The notes below the pieces were generated by a model. That model did not search any database. It was not told where the DNA came from and saw nothing but the letters and a program-made list of their open reading frames with translations. Positions 17,126 through 25,284 of a DNA stretch of 44,083 nt are shown piece by piece. The position numbers and the translations under genes are program-made. The stretch lies in contig JBFELO010000023.1 of NCBI GenBank assembly GCA_041552055.1, positions 1 to 44,083 of the forward strand. The letters run 5' to 3'. Within the stretch, counting starts at the first letter, position 1; each line of letters starts with the position of its first letter. The DNA comes from JBFELO01 sp041552055 (GTDB lineage: Bacteria; Acidobacteriota; Thermoanaerobaculia; Thermoanaerobaculales; Sulfomarinibacteraceae).

Positions 17126-17943
17126 CCGGCGTTTCCTGGACTTTGTGGCGCCGGCAGGCCTGGGTGGTGGCCCGACAGGAGTTGTCGCGATCCCTGTTCA
17201 GCCGACGCGCTCTCGCCGTCTACCTGCTGGCCGCGATGCCGATCGTCCTGGCCGTGCTGCGCGCCGTGTTCCTCCCCGAGAAGCTCCGTCAGGACCCGAC
17301 CCGTCCCACGACCGAATTCGCCCAGATGTTCCAGTTTTTCATCCTGCGCTTCATCGTGTTCTTCGCGAACGCGGTGATCTTCGTCCGACTCTTTCGTGGG
17401 GAGATTCTCGAGCGTAGCCTCCATTACTCGTTGCTGGCCCCGCTGCGCCGCGACGTCCTGGTCGCCGGCAAGTACGTGGGAGGTCTGCTGGCGTCGACGG
17501 TGATCCTGGTGCCGAGCACCGCGATCACCTTCCTGCTCATGTACGCCGCACATTTCCCACTGGGTGCGGCGACCGTGTTCGGCCCGACCACGCTCGGCCA
17601 CCTTGCACGATACTCGGTGGTCGTGGTGCTGGCGTGCATCGGCTACGGCGCGCTGTTCATGCTGGCGGGCCTGTTCTTCCGCAACCCCATGGTGCCCGGA
17701 ATTCTCTTCCTCGGTTGGGAAGTCCTCACCCCGTTCCTGCCCCCGTTCCTCAAGGCGATCAGCGTCGTCCACTACCTCAACTCCCTGGTGCCCGTGCCTC
17801 CGAAGCTGGGCCCTCTCGCGCTGCTGTCGCAGCCGGTCGCGCCCTGGATCGCAGTGTTTGGCATCGCGGTCGTCTCCGCCGTGTCGCTGCTGCTCTGCAT
17901 CCGCAAGGCGTGGCGACTCGAGGTCACCTACGCGACGGAGTAA
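17122..17943 (+). CDS. ABC-2 type permease (second)
   Basis: A 273-residue membrane protein, GTG start overlapping the ATPase stop. About six hydrophobic segments are visible, including ALAVYLLAAMPIVLAVLRAV, FFILRFIVFFANAVIFV, GLLASTVILVPSTAITFLLM and VVVVLACIGYGALFMLAGLF. The cytosolic segment FRGEILERSLHYSLLAPLRR followed by DVLVAGKYVGG matches the coupling region of ABC-2 permeases (compare PIDRRDYVIGK in the first one). It is the last gene of the six-gene overlapping operon; 14 bases later the convergent murB gene ends. No terminator hairpin is evident between them. It completes a four-subunit exporter with the preceding three genes. Confidence 0.88.
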   Translation: MTGVSWTLWRRQAWVVARQELSRSLFSRRALAVYLLAAMPIVLAVLRAVFLPEKLRQDPTRPTTEFAQMFQFFILRFIVFFANAVIFVRLFRGEILERSLHYSLLAPLRRDVLVAGKYVGGLLASTVILVPSTAITFLLMYAAHFPLGAATVFGPTTLGHLARYSVVVVLACIGYGALFMLAGLFFRNPMVPGILFLGWEVLTPFLPPFLKAISVVHYLNSLVPVPPKLGPLALLSQPVAPWIAVFGIAVVSAVSLLLCIRKAWRLEVTYATE

Positions 17944-17957
17944 CCCGTCCGCTCATC

Positions 17958-19046
17958 TCAGGACACCGTGGGACACGTCGTCGGGTCGGGATTCTCGAAC
18001 CCCAAGAACGTCGGCTCGGGCTTCAGATCCACGTCGAATCGGTCCCGTACCGCTCGGCGGATGTCCCGCGCGAGGGCGATCAGTTCCGTGGTCGATCCGC
18101 CGCCGTGGTGGACCAGTGCCAGGCTGTGTCGCGACGAGATGTCGACCGCACCCCTGGTGAAGCCCTTGGCAAAGCCGCTGCGTTCGATCAACCACGCAGC
18201 CGGGATCTTGGACCGACCATCGGAGGTCGCGTAGTACGGCACTTCTTCCCCCGGATACTGCCCCCGAATGCGATTGGCGTCATCTGACGAGATCACGGGA
18301 TTGACGAAGAACGACCCGACACTTCGGCGATTCGGGTCATCTGCAGCCAAGACCATCGACTTGTCCCTGCGCAGCGCCAGAACCGCCTCTCGGACCTCCG
18401 CCAGTGTAGGCGCCGCGCCGAGGGAGGAGAGTGCTTCCGTCAGCTGCGGGTATCGAATCGCGGGCGTTCCCCTTGGGTGCAGAAGAAACGTCACAGCCAG
18501 CACGACGAAACGGCCGGGTTCGTCTCTGAAGCGACTCCACCGATACGAGAACCCACAGTCGCGCGGTGGCATGGTGCGTTGCAGGCACGATCTCCTGTCG
18601 AGCACGTCGACTCGCGAGATCGTGTCCGCCACCTCCTGGCCGTACGCACCGACGTTCTGGATCGGGGTCGCCCCTGCGGTGCCGGGAATTCCCGACAGAC
18701 ATTCGATACCGGCCAGCCCCTCGTCGACGGCCCTTGCCACCACCTCGTCCCAGTTCTCACCCGCCGCCGCAGTGAGGTGAGCCCCATCGAACCGCTGCGC
18801 GGTTTCGATCCCCCGCAGCGTCACGCGGACCACGAGTCCGTCGAACCCCTGGTCCGCGATCACCACATTCGATCCACCCCCCAACAAGGCAAAGGCCACG
18901 CCGCGGTCGTGCGCCCACCGGACGGCCCGAGCCAGAACAGCCGGACTCCCGGCCTCGACCAGGTACCTCGCCGCGCCGCCGAGTTCGAGAGAGGTGAACG
19001 GCGCGAGGGGCGCATTTTCTCGGATCTCGAGATCGATCTGCTGCAT
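17958..19046 (-). CDS. murB: UDP-N-acetylmuramate dehydrogenase
   Basis: A 362-residue flavoenzyme of peptidoglycan precursor synthesis, reducing UDP-GlcNAc-enolpyruvate to UDP-MurNAc with NADPH. FAD-binding motifs are LLGGGSNVVIADQGFDG and ECLSGIPGTAGATPIQNVGA followed by YGQEV. The tyrosine loop YRWSRF and catalytic serine region RRSVGSFFVNPVI are present, as are PAAWLIERSGFAKG and the terminal Glu in KPEPTFLG. The pattern is of the E. coli-like type I MurB. The frame remains open about 300 nt upstream, but MQQIDLEIRENAPLAPFTSL is the natural N-terminus. It stands alone, convergent to the ABC operon and divergent from the PilZ gene, without other mur genes nearby. Confidence 0.95.
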   Translation of the reverse strand: MQQIDLEIRENAPLAPFTSLELGGAARYLVEAGSPAVLARAVRWAHDRGVAFALLGGGSNVVIADQGFDGLVVRVTLRGIETAQRFDGAHLTAAAGENWDEVVARAVDEGLAGIECLSGIPGTAGATPIQNVGAYGQEVADTISRVDVLDRRSCLQRTMPPRDCGFSYRWSRFRDEPGRFVVLAVTFLLHPRGTPAIRYPQLTEALSSLGAAPTLAEVREAVLALRRDKSMVLAADDPNRRSVGSFFVNPVISSDDANRIRGQYPGEEVPYYATSDGRSKIPAAWLIERSGFAKGFTRGAVDISSRHSLALVHHGGGSTTELIALARDIRRAVRDRFDVDLKPEPTFLGFENPDPTTCPTVS

Positions 19047-19319
19047 CGTCCGCCTTGGACCGACCACCGGTCCGCCACGCCATCCTAGCCCGGACTCGTT
19101 GGCGCCGGCCACTCGATTCAGCTCGGGTTCGACCTCGAGACCTCGTCCCTGCACCGTCCGAAAGGCCAGTACCGTAGTGACTCTGACGAAATTTTGCGGT
19201 GCGTTGTTGTGATACCTTGGATCTGTCGGAGGCCTCGTGGCGGCACCCCGGCGGGACGTTGGGTCCCCGGACATGGGTCGAGTCGGACGATCGGGATGAC
19301 GAGCGAGCGAAAGGCTGGA

Positions 19320-20051
19320 ATGGCCGGCGGCAACCCCAATCACGTGTTGGTCACCGCAGTGGCGGAGGAGCTCTCACACAGGGTGTCGGAGCTTCTCCGG
19401 TTGCGCGGCATCGATGTCCACCGAGCACCGTTCGACAAGACAGTTCTCGAGCTCGTCCAGACCACCTCGTTCGACGCGGTGGTCGTCGGATACCCGGTGT
19501 CCGAAAAGGCGTTGCAGATCTTCCTGGACAGTGCCCGCGCCGACGGTGCGGCGTGCCGAAGGGCCGGGCTGATTCTCGTCACCGAATCCAATCGTCTCGA
19601 AGAGGCTCAACGACTGGTCGGCAAGGGAGCCAATCGGGTCGTGCTCGCCGACCGGCTCGACACCGCCCTGATCGAGGCGATAGCAGATCTCGGGCGGGCG
19701 GCGCCACGGGTCTCGGTGCGGGCTCCGGCCCAGATCAAGCTGTTCGCCGACGGACGTCCGCTCCGGGTCATGGCACAGATCGAGAACCTCTCGACGTCCG
19801 GGATGTTGCTCCGGGGTGTGACTCAGTTCCCCGTGGGGACCACGTTCGACTTCGAGATTCTCGCTCAAGGAGAGAGCAGACCGATCTGCGGAACCGCCGA
19901 GATCACCCGCGCCACCGACCCGGAACAAGAATCGGTCAAGGGCGTGGGGGTGCGCTTCGTGTCGTTCATCGGATCGGATCGCCTGCGCCTGGACGCCTTC
20001 ATCGACAAGAGGCTTCCACCCCGGGTACCGAGAGCACCCTCAGACGCCTAG
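19320..20051 (+). CDS. PilZ-domain protein with receiver-like N-terminus
   Basis: A 243-residue protein, predicted cytosolic. Residues about 6-120 resemble a degenerate response-regulator receiver (NHVLVTAVAEELSHRVSELL, TTSFDAVVVGYPVS, GLILVTESNRLEEA) but the conserved phospho-acceptor Asp is not clear. Residues about 135-235 look like a PilZ domain: RVSVRAPAQIKL supplies the Arg motif and ENLSTSGMLL the D/N-x-S-x-x-G element that binds cyclic di-GMP in this family. This suggests a cyclic di-GMP effector in motility, attachment or polymer export. The ATG chosen has AAGG six bases upstream; another in-frame ATG lies at 19296. The gene is divergent from murB with a 273-base gap that contains no other gene. 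Confidence 0.82.
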   Translation: MAGGNPNHVLVTAVAEELSHRVSELLRLRGIDVHRAPFDKTVLELVQTTSFDAVVVGYPVSEKALQIFLDSARADGAACRRAGLILVTESNRLEEAQRLVGKGANRVVLADRLDTALIEAIADLGRAAPRVSVRAPAQIKLFADGRPLRVMAQIENLSTSGMLLRGVTQFPVGTTFDFEILAQGESRPICGTAEITRATDPEQESVKGVGVRFVSFIGSDRLRLDAFIDKRLPPRVPRAPSDA

Positions 20052-20074
20052 CCCGCACTTCCTGCCGTCGGCGC

Positions 20075-20338
20075 TCAAGGACTCCGTCTCTCGATGACCC
20101 ACGCGTTGTCGTGTTCGCCCCCGCAGCCCTCCGAGCGGACCGAGCTCGTCCTCACGTACCCCTCGGGTATCGGTGAGTCGCCGCACACCACTTCCCTGCG
20201 ACCCGGTCGTTTGATGATCACCGCGTTGCGCCCCTCGCCGTTGCACGCAGGGTTGTGGTACCTGCCGATGATGACCCACCCGTCCGGAACCCTGCGCCCG
20301 GCGCAGATCACGCGGTGACGACTCGCACGGTCACTCAT
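20075..20338 (-). CDS. Small protein with two cysteine-containing repeats
   Basis: An 87-residue protein, unrecognised by name. It has two copies of a roughly 34-residue unit: VICAGRRVPDGWVIIG with CNGEGRNAVIIKR, then VVCGDSPIPEGYVRTS with CGGEHDNAWVIER. Each unit has the pattern C-x-x-x-x-[VI]-P-[DE]-G-[WY]-V, a second Cys followed by Gly, then NA-x-[VI]-I-[KE]-R. Two cysteines per repeat could make disulfides or bind metal. No signal peptide is seen. The ATG lies eight bases inside the end of the glutathione-synthetase-like gene, so it should be translationally coupled to it. The function is unknown; the internal duplication and coupling argue that it is a real gene, not a shadow frame. Confidence 0.7.
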   Translation of the reverse strand: MSDRASRHRVICAGRRVPDGWVIIGRYHNPACNGEGRNAVIIKRPGRREVVCGDSPIPEGYVRTSSVRSEGCGGEHDNAWVIERRSP

Positions 20339-21311
20339 GATTGCGACCGGCCCGTGCCCGCCACATCAGCTCCAGCTCGTCGACCAGATCTCGATCGGCC
20401 CTGATACCGTTCACCTCGTTCACCTGCACAATGGTCGTCGGCGACGTGAAGTTGACCTCGGTGAGGTGGTCACCGATGAAGTCGAGGCCCAGAAAGTACA
20501 GGCCCAGCGGGTTGAGGTCCGCGGCCACCGCGCGACACGCTTCGAGCTGGCGCGCCGTCGGAGCGAGTGCCGCGGCGGTCGCGCCCTGGTGCAGGTTGGC
20601 CAGGCGGGATCCCGTTGCCGGGACCCGCAGAACCGAGCCCAACACCCGGTCGTTGATGGTCAGAATCCTCAGATCCCCGGTCTCCTCGATGGCGGGCAGA
20701 TAGGGTTGGATGATGACCTCGGGTTGCCACTGCTCCCAGAAAACCTCGAGCTCCGCTTCCGGAGCCGCGCTCGACAGGAAGGTCACACCGATGCCGCAGT
20801 AGGTACTCTTCGGCTTGCCGACGACCTCCCCCTCGAAGCTGCGGACGACATCCACCAGCTCCTCGAAACTGGAGCACACATGGGTCGGCGCAGCGTACTC
20901 GGGGTAGCGCAATACGACGGTGTGCTCGGACAGCTCGTAGGTCGCGGGCGGGCGGTTGACCTGGACGATGTGATCCGGCGTGCTCTCGAAATGGCGGCTG
21001 TAGGAGACGAAGCGGTCGTCCACCGGTGGGTCCTTCCGCTGGAGGATCACCCGATACTCCCCCACGGATGCCGCCCTGATCTTCCCGAGCTCCCAGAAAT
21101 CCGTGCGATCGGCATCTGCGGACAGGATCTCCCGCACCGGCAGCGAGCCTAGAAACCGCTCGCTCGACTGATCCGGATCGCAGGCCAGCAGATCGAGGTA
21201 GTCGACACCGATGCCTCGATCGATCAACTCCTCGCTCACGCACACCCCGAGGTCGAACGTTGGGTTGAGGTCCGCCGTGGGGTCGGCCACGATCAGGTAG
21301 CGGGTCGTCAT
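20331..21311 (-). CDS. Glutathione synthetase-like ATP-grasp enzyme
   Basis: A 326-residue protein resembling prokaryotic glutathione synthetase (GshB), which joins gamma-glutamylcysteine and glycine using ATP. Features are the early substrate-side IVADPTADLNPTFDLGVCVS, VILQRKDPPVDDRFV, ATP-grasp VVGKPKSTYCGIGVTFLSS, IEETGDLRILTINDRVLGSV, and the metal/substrate loop LGLDFIGDHLTEVNFTSPTT. The glycine-rich ATP loop differs from the usual KPLDGKGGxG (here KPKSTYCGIG), so the substrate may not be glutathione itself. A GTG three bases upstream is an alternative start. The gene is divergent from glyoxalase II, an enzyme that needs glutathione, which supports thiol metabolism; no gshA is in the window. 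It is coupled to a small repeat protein downstream. Confidence 0.8.
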   Translation of the reverse strand: MTTRYLIVADPTADLNPTFDLGVCVSEELIDRGIGVDYLDLLACDPDQSSERFLGSLPVREILSADADRTDFWELGKIRAASVGEYRVILQRKDPPVDDRFVSYSRHFESTPDHIVQVNRPPATYELSEHTVVLRYPEYAAPTHVCSSFEELVDVVRSFEGEVVGKPKSTYCGIGVTFLSSAAPEAELEVFWEQWQPEVIIQPYLPAIEETGDLRILTINDRVLGSVLRVPATGSRLANLHQGATAAALAPTARQLEACRAVAADLNPLGLYFLGLDFIGDHLTEVNFTSPTTIVQVNEVNGIRADRDLVDELELMWRARAGRNHE

Positions 21312-21460
21312 CACACCTATCCAACAGACCGCGTTCCGGTCTCCTTCCGGCTGTCCAGCCGTTCCAGATTGTAGCGCTGCGGTGCCGGCGGCGTGGAACC
21401 GCGTGTCGGACCTTCGACCCGTCGTTGACGCGGCCCTCCCCGACCTGACAGGATGTCTCC

Positions 21461-22237
21461 ATGTTGACTCTCTGTCCGATTCCCGTGCTCGATGACAATT
21501 ACGTGTGGGTGCTCGAAGTGGCAGGCGTGTCCAGTGTCGCCATTGTCGATCCTGGTGACGGCGTCGCGACCTTGGCGGCGCTCGAACGGCGCGAGCTCGA
21601 ACCCTGCGCCGTGCTCCTGACCCACCACCACGCCGATCACGTAGGCGGCGTTGACGAGATTATCGAACGGCACGAGGTCGCGGTCTACGGGCCGGCACTC
21701 GAGTCGATTCAACCTGTGAATCGGCCGGTGTCCGACACGCACGTCGTGCGGATCCCAGAGCTTGATTTCGAACTCACCGTCATCGACGTTCCGGGACACA
21801 CTGCGGGTCACGTCGCCTACCTCGGGCCCGGCTTCGTGCTTTCGGGGGACACGCTCTTCACAGGGGGGTGTGGGCGCGTCTTCGAAGGGACACCGGACCA
21901 GATGTACGGCTCGCTCCAACGGCTGGCAGGGCTGCCTCCGAGCACGGGGGTGTACTGCGCACACGAGTACACGGTGGCAAACCTGAGGTTCGCCCTCCAG
22001 GTCGAACCCGGCAACGAGGCGTTGCAGCGGCGGCTCGAATCCGCCGAGGAACTGCGTGCCGAGGATGAGCCCACGGTCCCCTCCACCATCGGCGAGGAGC
22101 TGCAGACCAATCCCTTCCTGCGCTGTCACGTGGGAGATGTCAAGGCCGCGGCCGAGGCCAACGTCGGCGCGCGGCTCTCGGACGAGGTCGAGGTGTTTGC
22201 CGCCGTGCGGGCGTGGAAGGACCGCTGGCGGGGATAG
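21461..22237 (+). CDS. gloB: Hydroxyacylglutathione hydrolase (glyoxalase II)
   Basis: A 258-residue metallo-beta-lactamase-fold enzyme that hydrolyses S-lactoylglutathione to lactate and glutathione, the second step of methylglyoxal detoxification. The metal motif THHHADHVGG is followed by PGHTAGHVAY, GDTLFTGGCGRVFEG, CAHEYTVANLRFAL and the glyoxalase-II C-terminal NPFLR. The start ATG has AGGA seven bases upstream. The length matches the family. It is divergent from the GshB-like gene across about 150 bases, so both may share a control region for thiol metabolism. Glyoxalase I was not found in the window. The assignment is secure. Confidence 0.95.
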   Translation: MLTLCPIPVLDDNYVWVLEVAGVSSVAIVDPGDGVATLAALERRELEPCAVLLTHHHADHVGGVDEIIERHEVAVYGPALESIQPVNRPVSDTHVVRIPELDFELTVIDVPGHTAGHVAYLGPGFVLSGDTLFTGGCGRVFEGTPDQMYGSLQRLAGLPPSTGVYCAHEYTVANLRFALQVEPGNEALQRRLESAEELRAEDEPTVPSTIGEELQTNPFLRCHVGDVKAAAEANVGARLSDEVEVFAAVRAWKDRWRG

Positions 22238-22442
22238 GGCCAAAAACACGAGCGGCGTCGGGTTCCCTCGGCGGGTACGAGGCCGGATCGAGAGCAGCGC
22301 GGCACGACACCGTGATGCCCGGGAACAGGAACGAGGGGCTGGGGTCTCGGGACGGGGGCCACCCACCCAGCCCAAGACTCCGATAGAATGCGCCGTTACG
22401 GAAGGCCGGCGAGCGCGGCTCGTGGCTCCGCTACATCGAATC

Positions 22443-23171
22443 ATGGGTACACCTCGGACTCGCCTCAGGCTCGTGCTCCTGCAGATCCGCGACGATCGGG
22501 TCTCACTGCTCCAGGAGCAGAGCTGCTTCATCGAACGCTGCCGCGTGGCTCGACGGCAGTTCGACTTCATCAACCTCGTCGACGCGCCGCAGATCCGCTG
22601 GCACCACGTGGCCGATGCCCACGCTGTCCTGATCGGCGGAGCCGGCTCGTACTCGGTGACCCACCATCATCCGTTCACCGACCCGATGACCGACCTGGTC
22701 GAGCGGCTCATCGACTCCGGCCGGCCGGTGTTCGGCTCGTGTTGGGGCCACCAGTTCCTCGCCGAGGTGTTTGGCGGCAAGGTCATCGAGGATCAGGCGC
22801 GCGCCGAGGTGGGCACCTACCCGATCCAGCTCACGGCGGCGGGCGTGGCCGATCCCCTGTTCGAAGGTCTTCCAGACCGATTCTCGGTACAGCTCGGCCA
22901 CAACGACCGCGTGACCGAGATCGGCCCGAACTGGCAGGAATTGGCCGTATCCGACCTTTGTCCGTTCCAGGTAATCCGTTATCGCGACCGGCCGGTGTAC
23001 GGCACACAGTTCCACAGCGAACTCGACGAAGTCCGGTTCCGCGATCGCCTCGACATGTATCGGCAGAGCTATGCAGCCGACGACACGACCTACGAGGAGG
23101 TCGTCAGAACACTGAGACCGACGGTGATCGCGGATGGAATCATGGCCCGGTTCCTGGCCGTCTACGCCTGA
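22443..23171 (+). CDS. Class I glutamine amidotransferase (GMP-synthase-like)
   Basis: A 242-residue standalone glutamine amidotransferase domain. The nucleophile elbow is FGSCWGHQFLAEVFGG (Cys), and the His-Glu pair is in VYGTQFHSELDEVRF, so the triad appears complete. An early AVLIGGAGSYSV and LGHNDRV region fit the GuaA-like GATase fold. Without a synthetase partner, such proteins are usually annotated as GMP synthase-like amidotransferases; the acceptor is unknown. The first good start is ATG at 22443; the frame is open far upstream through the gloB end, but that part is the gloB shadow. A TAGAAT hexamer at 22384 may be a -10 element. The downstream acyltransferase follows after 74 bases. 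Confidence 0.87.
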   Translation: MGTPRTRLRLVLLQIRDDRVSLLQEQSCFIERCRVARRQFDFINLVDAPQIRWHHVADAHAVLIGGAGSYSVTHHHPFTDPMTDLVERLIDSGRPVFGSCWGHQFLAEVFGGKVIEDQARAEVGTYPIQLTAAGVADPLFEGLPDRFSVQLGHNDRVTEIGPNWQELAVSDLCPFQVIRYRDRPVYGTQFHSELDEVRFRDRLDMYRQSYAADDTTYEEVVRTLRPTVIADGIMARFLAVYA

Positions 23172-23245
23172 CCTACAGCCTGCCGGATCAGCATCTGGTA
23201 CAGTGCATCCGGGAAAAACTCGAGACCGCGTCAGGGAGGCCCGCC

Positions 23246-24640
23246 ATGGTTCTGGGGATCGGTGAGGGTGAGTCGCTGTCGAACGTGGATGCAGCCTGGC
23301 TGCGCATGGATGACCCCACCAACCTGATGACCATCACGGGGGTCATGACCTTCGCCGACACGCTGCCCTATGCCGACCTCAAGGGGCTCATCGAAGACCG
23401 CCTGCTCTGCTACGACCGCTTCCGCCAACGCGTCGTGGACTCGAGAATCCCCTTAGCCCGAGCGCGCTGGGTCGACGACGCAAACTTCAGCCTCCGGTTT
23501 CATCTCCAGCGTATCGCGTTGCCGGATCCCGGCGACCAGGAACAGCTGCAGGACATGGTCAGCACTCTGATGAGTACCCCACTCGACCGGAGCAAGCCAC
23601 TCTGGCAGTTCCAGTACATCGAAAATTACATGGGTGGATCGGCGGTCGTCGCGCGAATCCACCACAGCATCGGTGACGGTATCGCTCTGGTCCGTGTCCT
23701 GTTGAACATGGCGGACGACTCGCCGGGCCGAAGTCGCTCTTCCGGAGGGAGTCGACGACGACGCCGACCACCGGCGGGCGGCGTATGGCTTCCGGAAGTC
23801 GCCGACGAAGCGATCCGGACCGTACGCAGGGCTACCGGCACGATTGCCGAACAGGCGGCCGAGGCGGTCCTGGATCCGGCCCGCGCGATCGCGGCAGTCC
23901 AGGAAGGCGCCAAGGCTGCCGGGGTCGTGGCGCGCCTGACCGCCATGCCGCCGGACGTAGGCACCATCTTTCGGGGCTCGCTCGGCACCGTCAAGCGGTG
24001 CGCTTGGTCGTCGATCCTGGCGCTCGAGGATGTCAAAAGCTACGGCAAGAAGATCGGCGCGACGATCAACGACGTGCTCCTCGCCGGGGTGACGGGGGCT
24101 CTTCGACGGTACGCTTTGGACTGCGAGTCAGACATCGACGGCGTCGACATTCGAGCCGTGATCCCGGTCAACCTTCGGCCGGAGGACGAAGCCGAACAGC
24201 TGGGCAACCGCTTCGGCCTCGTCTTCCTGGCACTCCCGATCGGCCTTTCGGACCCCGCGGAACGCCTGCGTATCCTGAAGGAGCGCATGGATGACATCAA
24301 GGACTCCACCGAGGCGGTGGTGACGTACGCGATCCTCAACGCCCTCGGCATGACCAGCCCCGATGTCGAGAGCGTCGCGGTCCAGTTCTTTGGATCCAAG
24401 GCCACGGCAGTCATGACCAACGTGCCCGGTCCGAGGGAACCGCTCTACCTGGCGGGCGTGCCGATGCAGGACATGATGTTCTGGGTTCCGCAATCCGCCC
24501 GTCTCGGGCTTGGCGTCTCGATCCTGAGCTACGCCGGACAGGTACGCCTCGGCGTTGCCACCGACGCCGGCCTCGTGCCCGATCCACAGTCCATCATCGA
24601 CGCATTCGACGACGAAATGAAGGCGATGTTGCGATCGTAG
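23246..24640 (+). CDS. WS/DGAT family wax ester/triacylglycerol O-acyltransferase
   Basis: A 464-residue acyltransferase that forms wax esters or triacylglycerol from acyl-CoA. The catalytic motif HHSIGDG (HHxxxDG) is in VVARIHHSIGDGIALVRV. Other family features are LSNVDAAWLRMDDPTN at the N-terminus, TINDVLLAGVTGALRRY, AVIPVNLRPEDE and VMTNVPGPREPLYLAG. A low-complexity Ser/Arg linker (GRSRSSGGSRRRRR) lies between the two halves. The ATG has AGGGAGG with good spacing; the longer frame from 22388 is not this family. A product could be a storage lipid. It follows the amidotransferase on the same strand without close coupling. Confidence 0.92.
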   Translation: MVLGIGEGESLSNVDAAWLRMDDPTNLMTITGVMTFADTLPYADLKGLIEDRLLCYDRFRQRVVDSRIPLARARWVDDANFSLRFHLQRIALPDPGDQEQLQDMVSTLMSTPLDRSKPLWQFQYIENYMGGSAVVARIHHSIGDGIALVRVLLNMADDSPGRSRSSGGSRRRRRPPAGGVWLPEVADEAIRTVRRATGTIAEQAAEAVLDPARAIAAVQEGAKAAGVVARLTAMPPDVGTIFRGSLGTVKRCAWSSILALEDVKSYGKKIGATINDVLLAGVTGALRRYALDCESDIDGVDIRAVIPVNLRPEDEAEQLGNRFGLVFLALPIGLSDPAERLRILKERMDDIKDSTEAVVTYAILNALGMTSPDVESVAVQFFGSKATAVMTNVPGPREPLYLAGVPMQDMMFWVPQSARLGLGVSILSYAGQVRLGVATDAGLVPDPQSIIDAFDDEMKAMLRS

Positions 24641-24671
24641 CCGACAAGCTCAATCGATTGTCCAGCGCGAG

Positions 24672-25175
24672 CTAGCCGAAATCGAGTCCGGTCTGGCGCC
24701 CGGCGACCACGCCGGCCTCCAGGTCGAGAAGGCGCCGTTTGATATCCAACCCACCGCCATACCCGACCAGAGAGCCGTCCGCACCGATGACCCGATGGCA
24801 CGGGACGATGATCGGGAGCGGGTTCGCTCCGTTCGCGGCCCCTACCGCCCGGGCGAACGCGGTGTTGCCGAGCCTGCGGGCGATCTCGCCGTAGCTCATG
24901 GTCGAACCGTACGGTATCCGGATGACCTCGTCCCAGACCTTGCGTTGAAAGTCCGACCCTGCCGGCGCCATCGCGAGCTCGAAGCGACGTCTCGTCCCAT
25001 CGAGATATTCAGACAACTGCCGAAAAACCGGTGCGCAGAGTCGCTCCCCCGACCGGTCCGAAGCGAGGTCGGGTCGTTCAGCGCACCCGATCTCGATCCG
25101 GGTGACCGCGCCCCGTTCGTCCACCTCCACCTCGATCGGCCCGAGTTCGGTCGTCACCACACTGCAGTAACCCAC
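24672..25175 (-). CDS. ogt: Methylated-DNA--protein-cysteine methyltransferase
   Basis: A 167-residue suicide DNA repair enzyme that moves alkyl groups from O6-alkylguanine to its own cysteine. The active-site motif is IIVPCHRVIGADGSLVGYGG, with the acceptor Cys in PCHRV. The DNA-binding helix-turn-helix lies in FQRKVWDEVIRIPYGSTMSY and GEIARRLGNTAFARAVGAAN. The length fits the Ogt-type single-domain form without an Ada domain. It ends in TAG, showing amber is used as a stop in this genome. It is convergent with the acyltransferase 31 bases away and has the TPR lipoprotein gene upstream on the same strand (109 bases). Confidence 0.94.
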   Translation of the reverse strand: MGYCSVVTTELGPIEVEVDERGAVTRIEIGCAERPDLASDRSGERLCAPVFRQLSEYLDGTRRRFELAMAPAGSDFQRKVWDEVIRIPYGSTMSYGEIARRLGNTAFARAVGAANGANPLPIIVPCHRVIGADGSLVGYGGGLDIKRRLLDLEAGVVAGRQTGLDFG

Positions 25176-25284
25176 ACCCTCCTCCAGCCTGTCGGTGGGT
25201 TCGACCCGGTCAACTCAGTGGGGAGTCAACCCCTCCCCTATTCGGGTCGGGACCGATGGTACACGTGTATCTCGCGGCGAGAGC

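Noticed and set aside
20040..20279. 79-residue minus-strand frame overlapping the small repeat protein
   Set aside because: No internal repeat or coupling in this frame; the other frame shows both.
22388..23245. Extended N-terminus of the WS/DGAT gene
   Set aside because: It overlaps the amidotransferase in another frame and lacks family sequence; AGGGAGG precedes the ATG at 23246.
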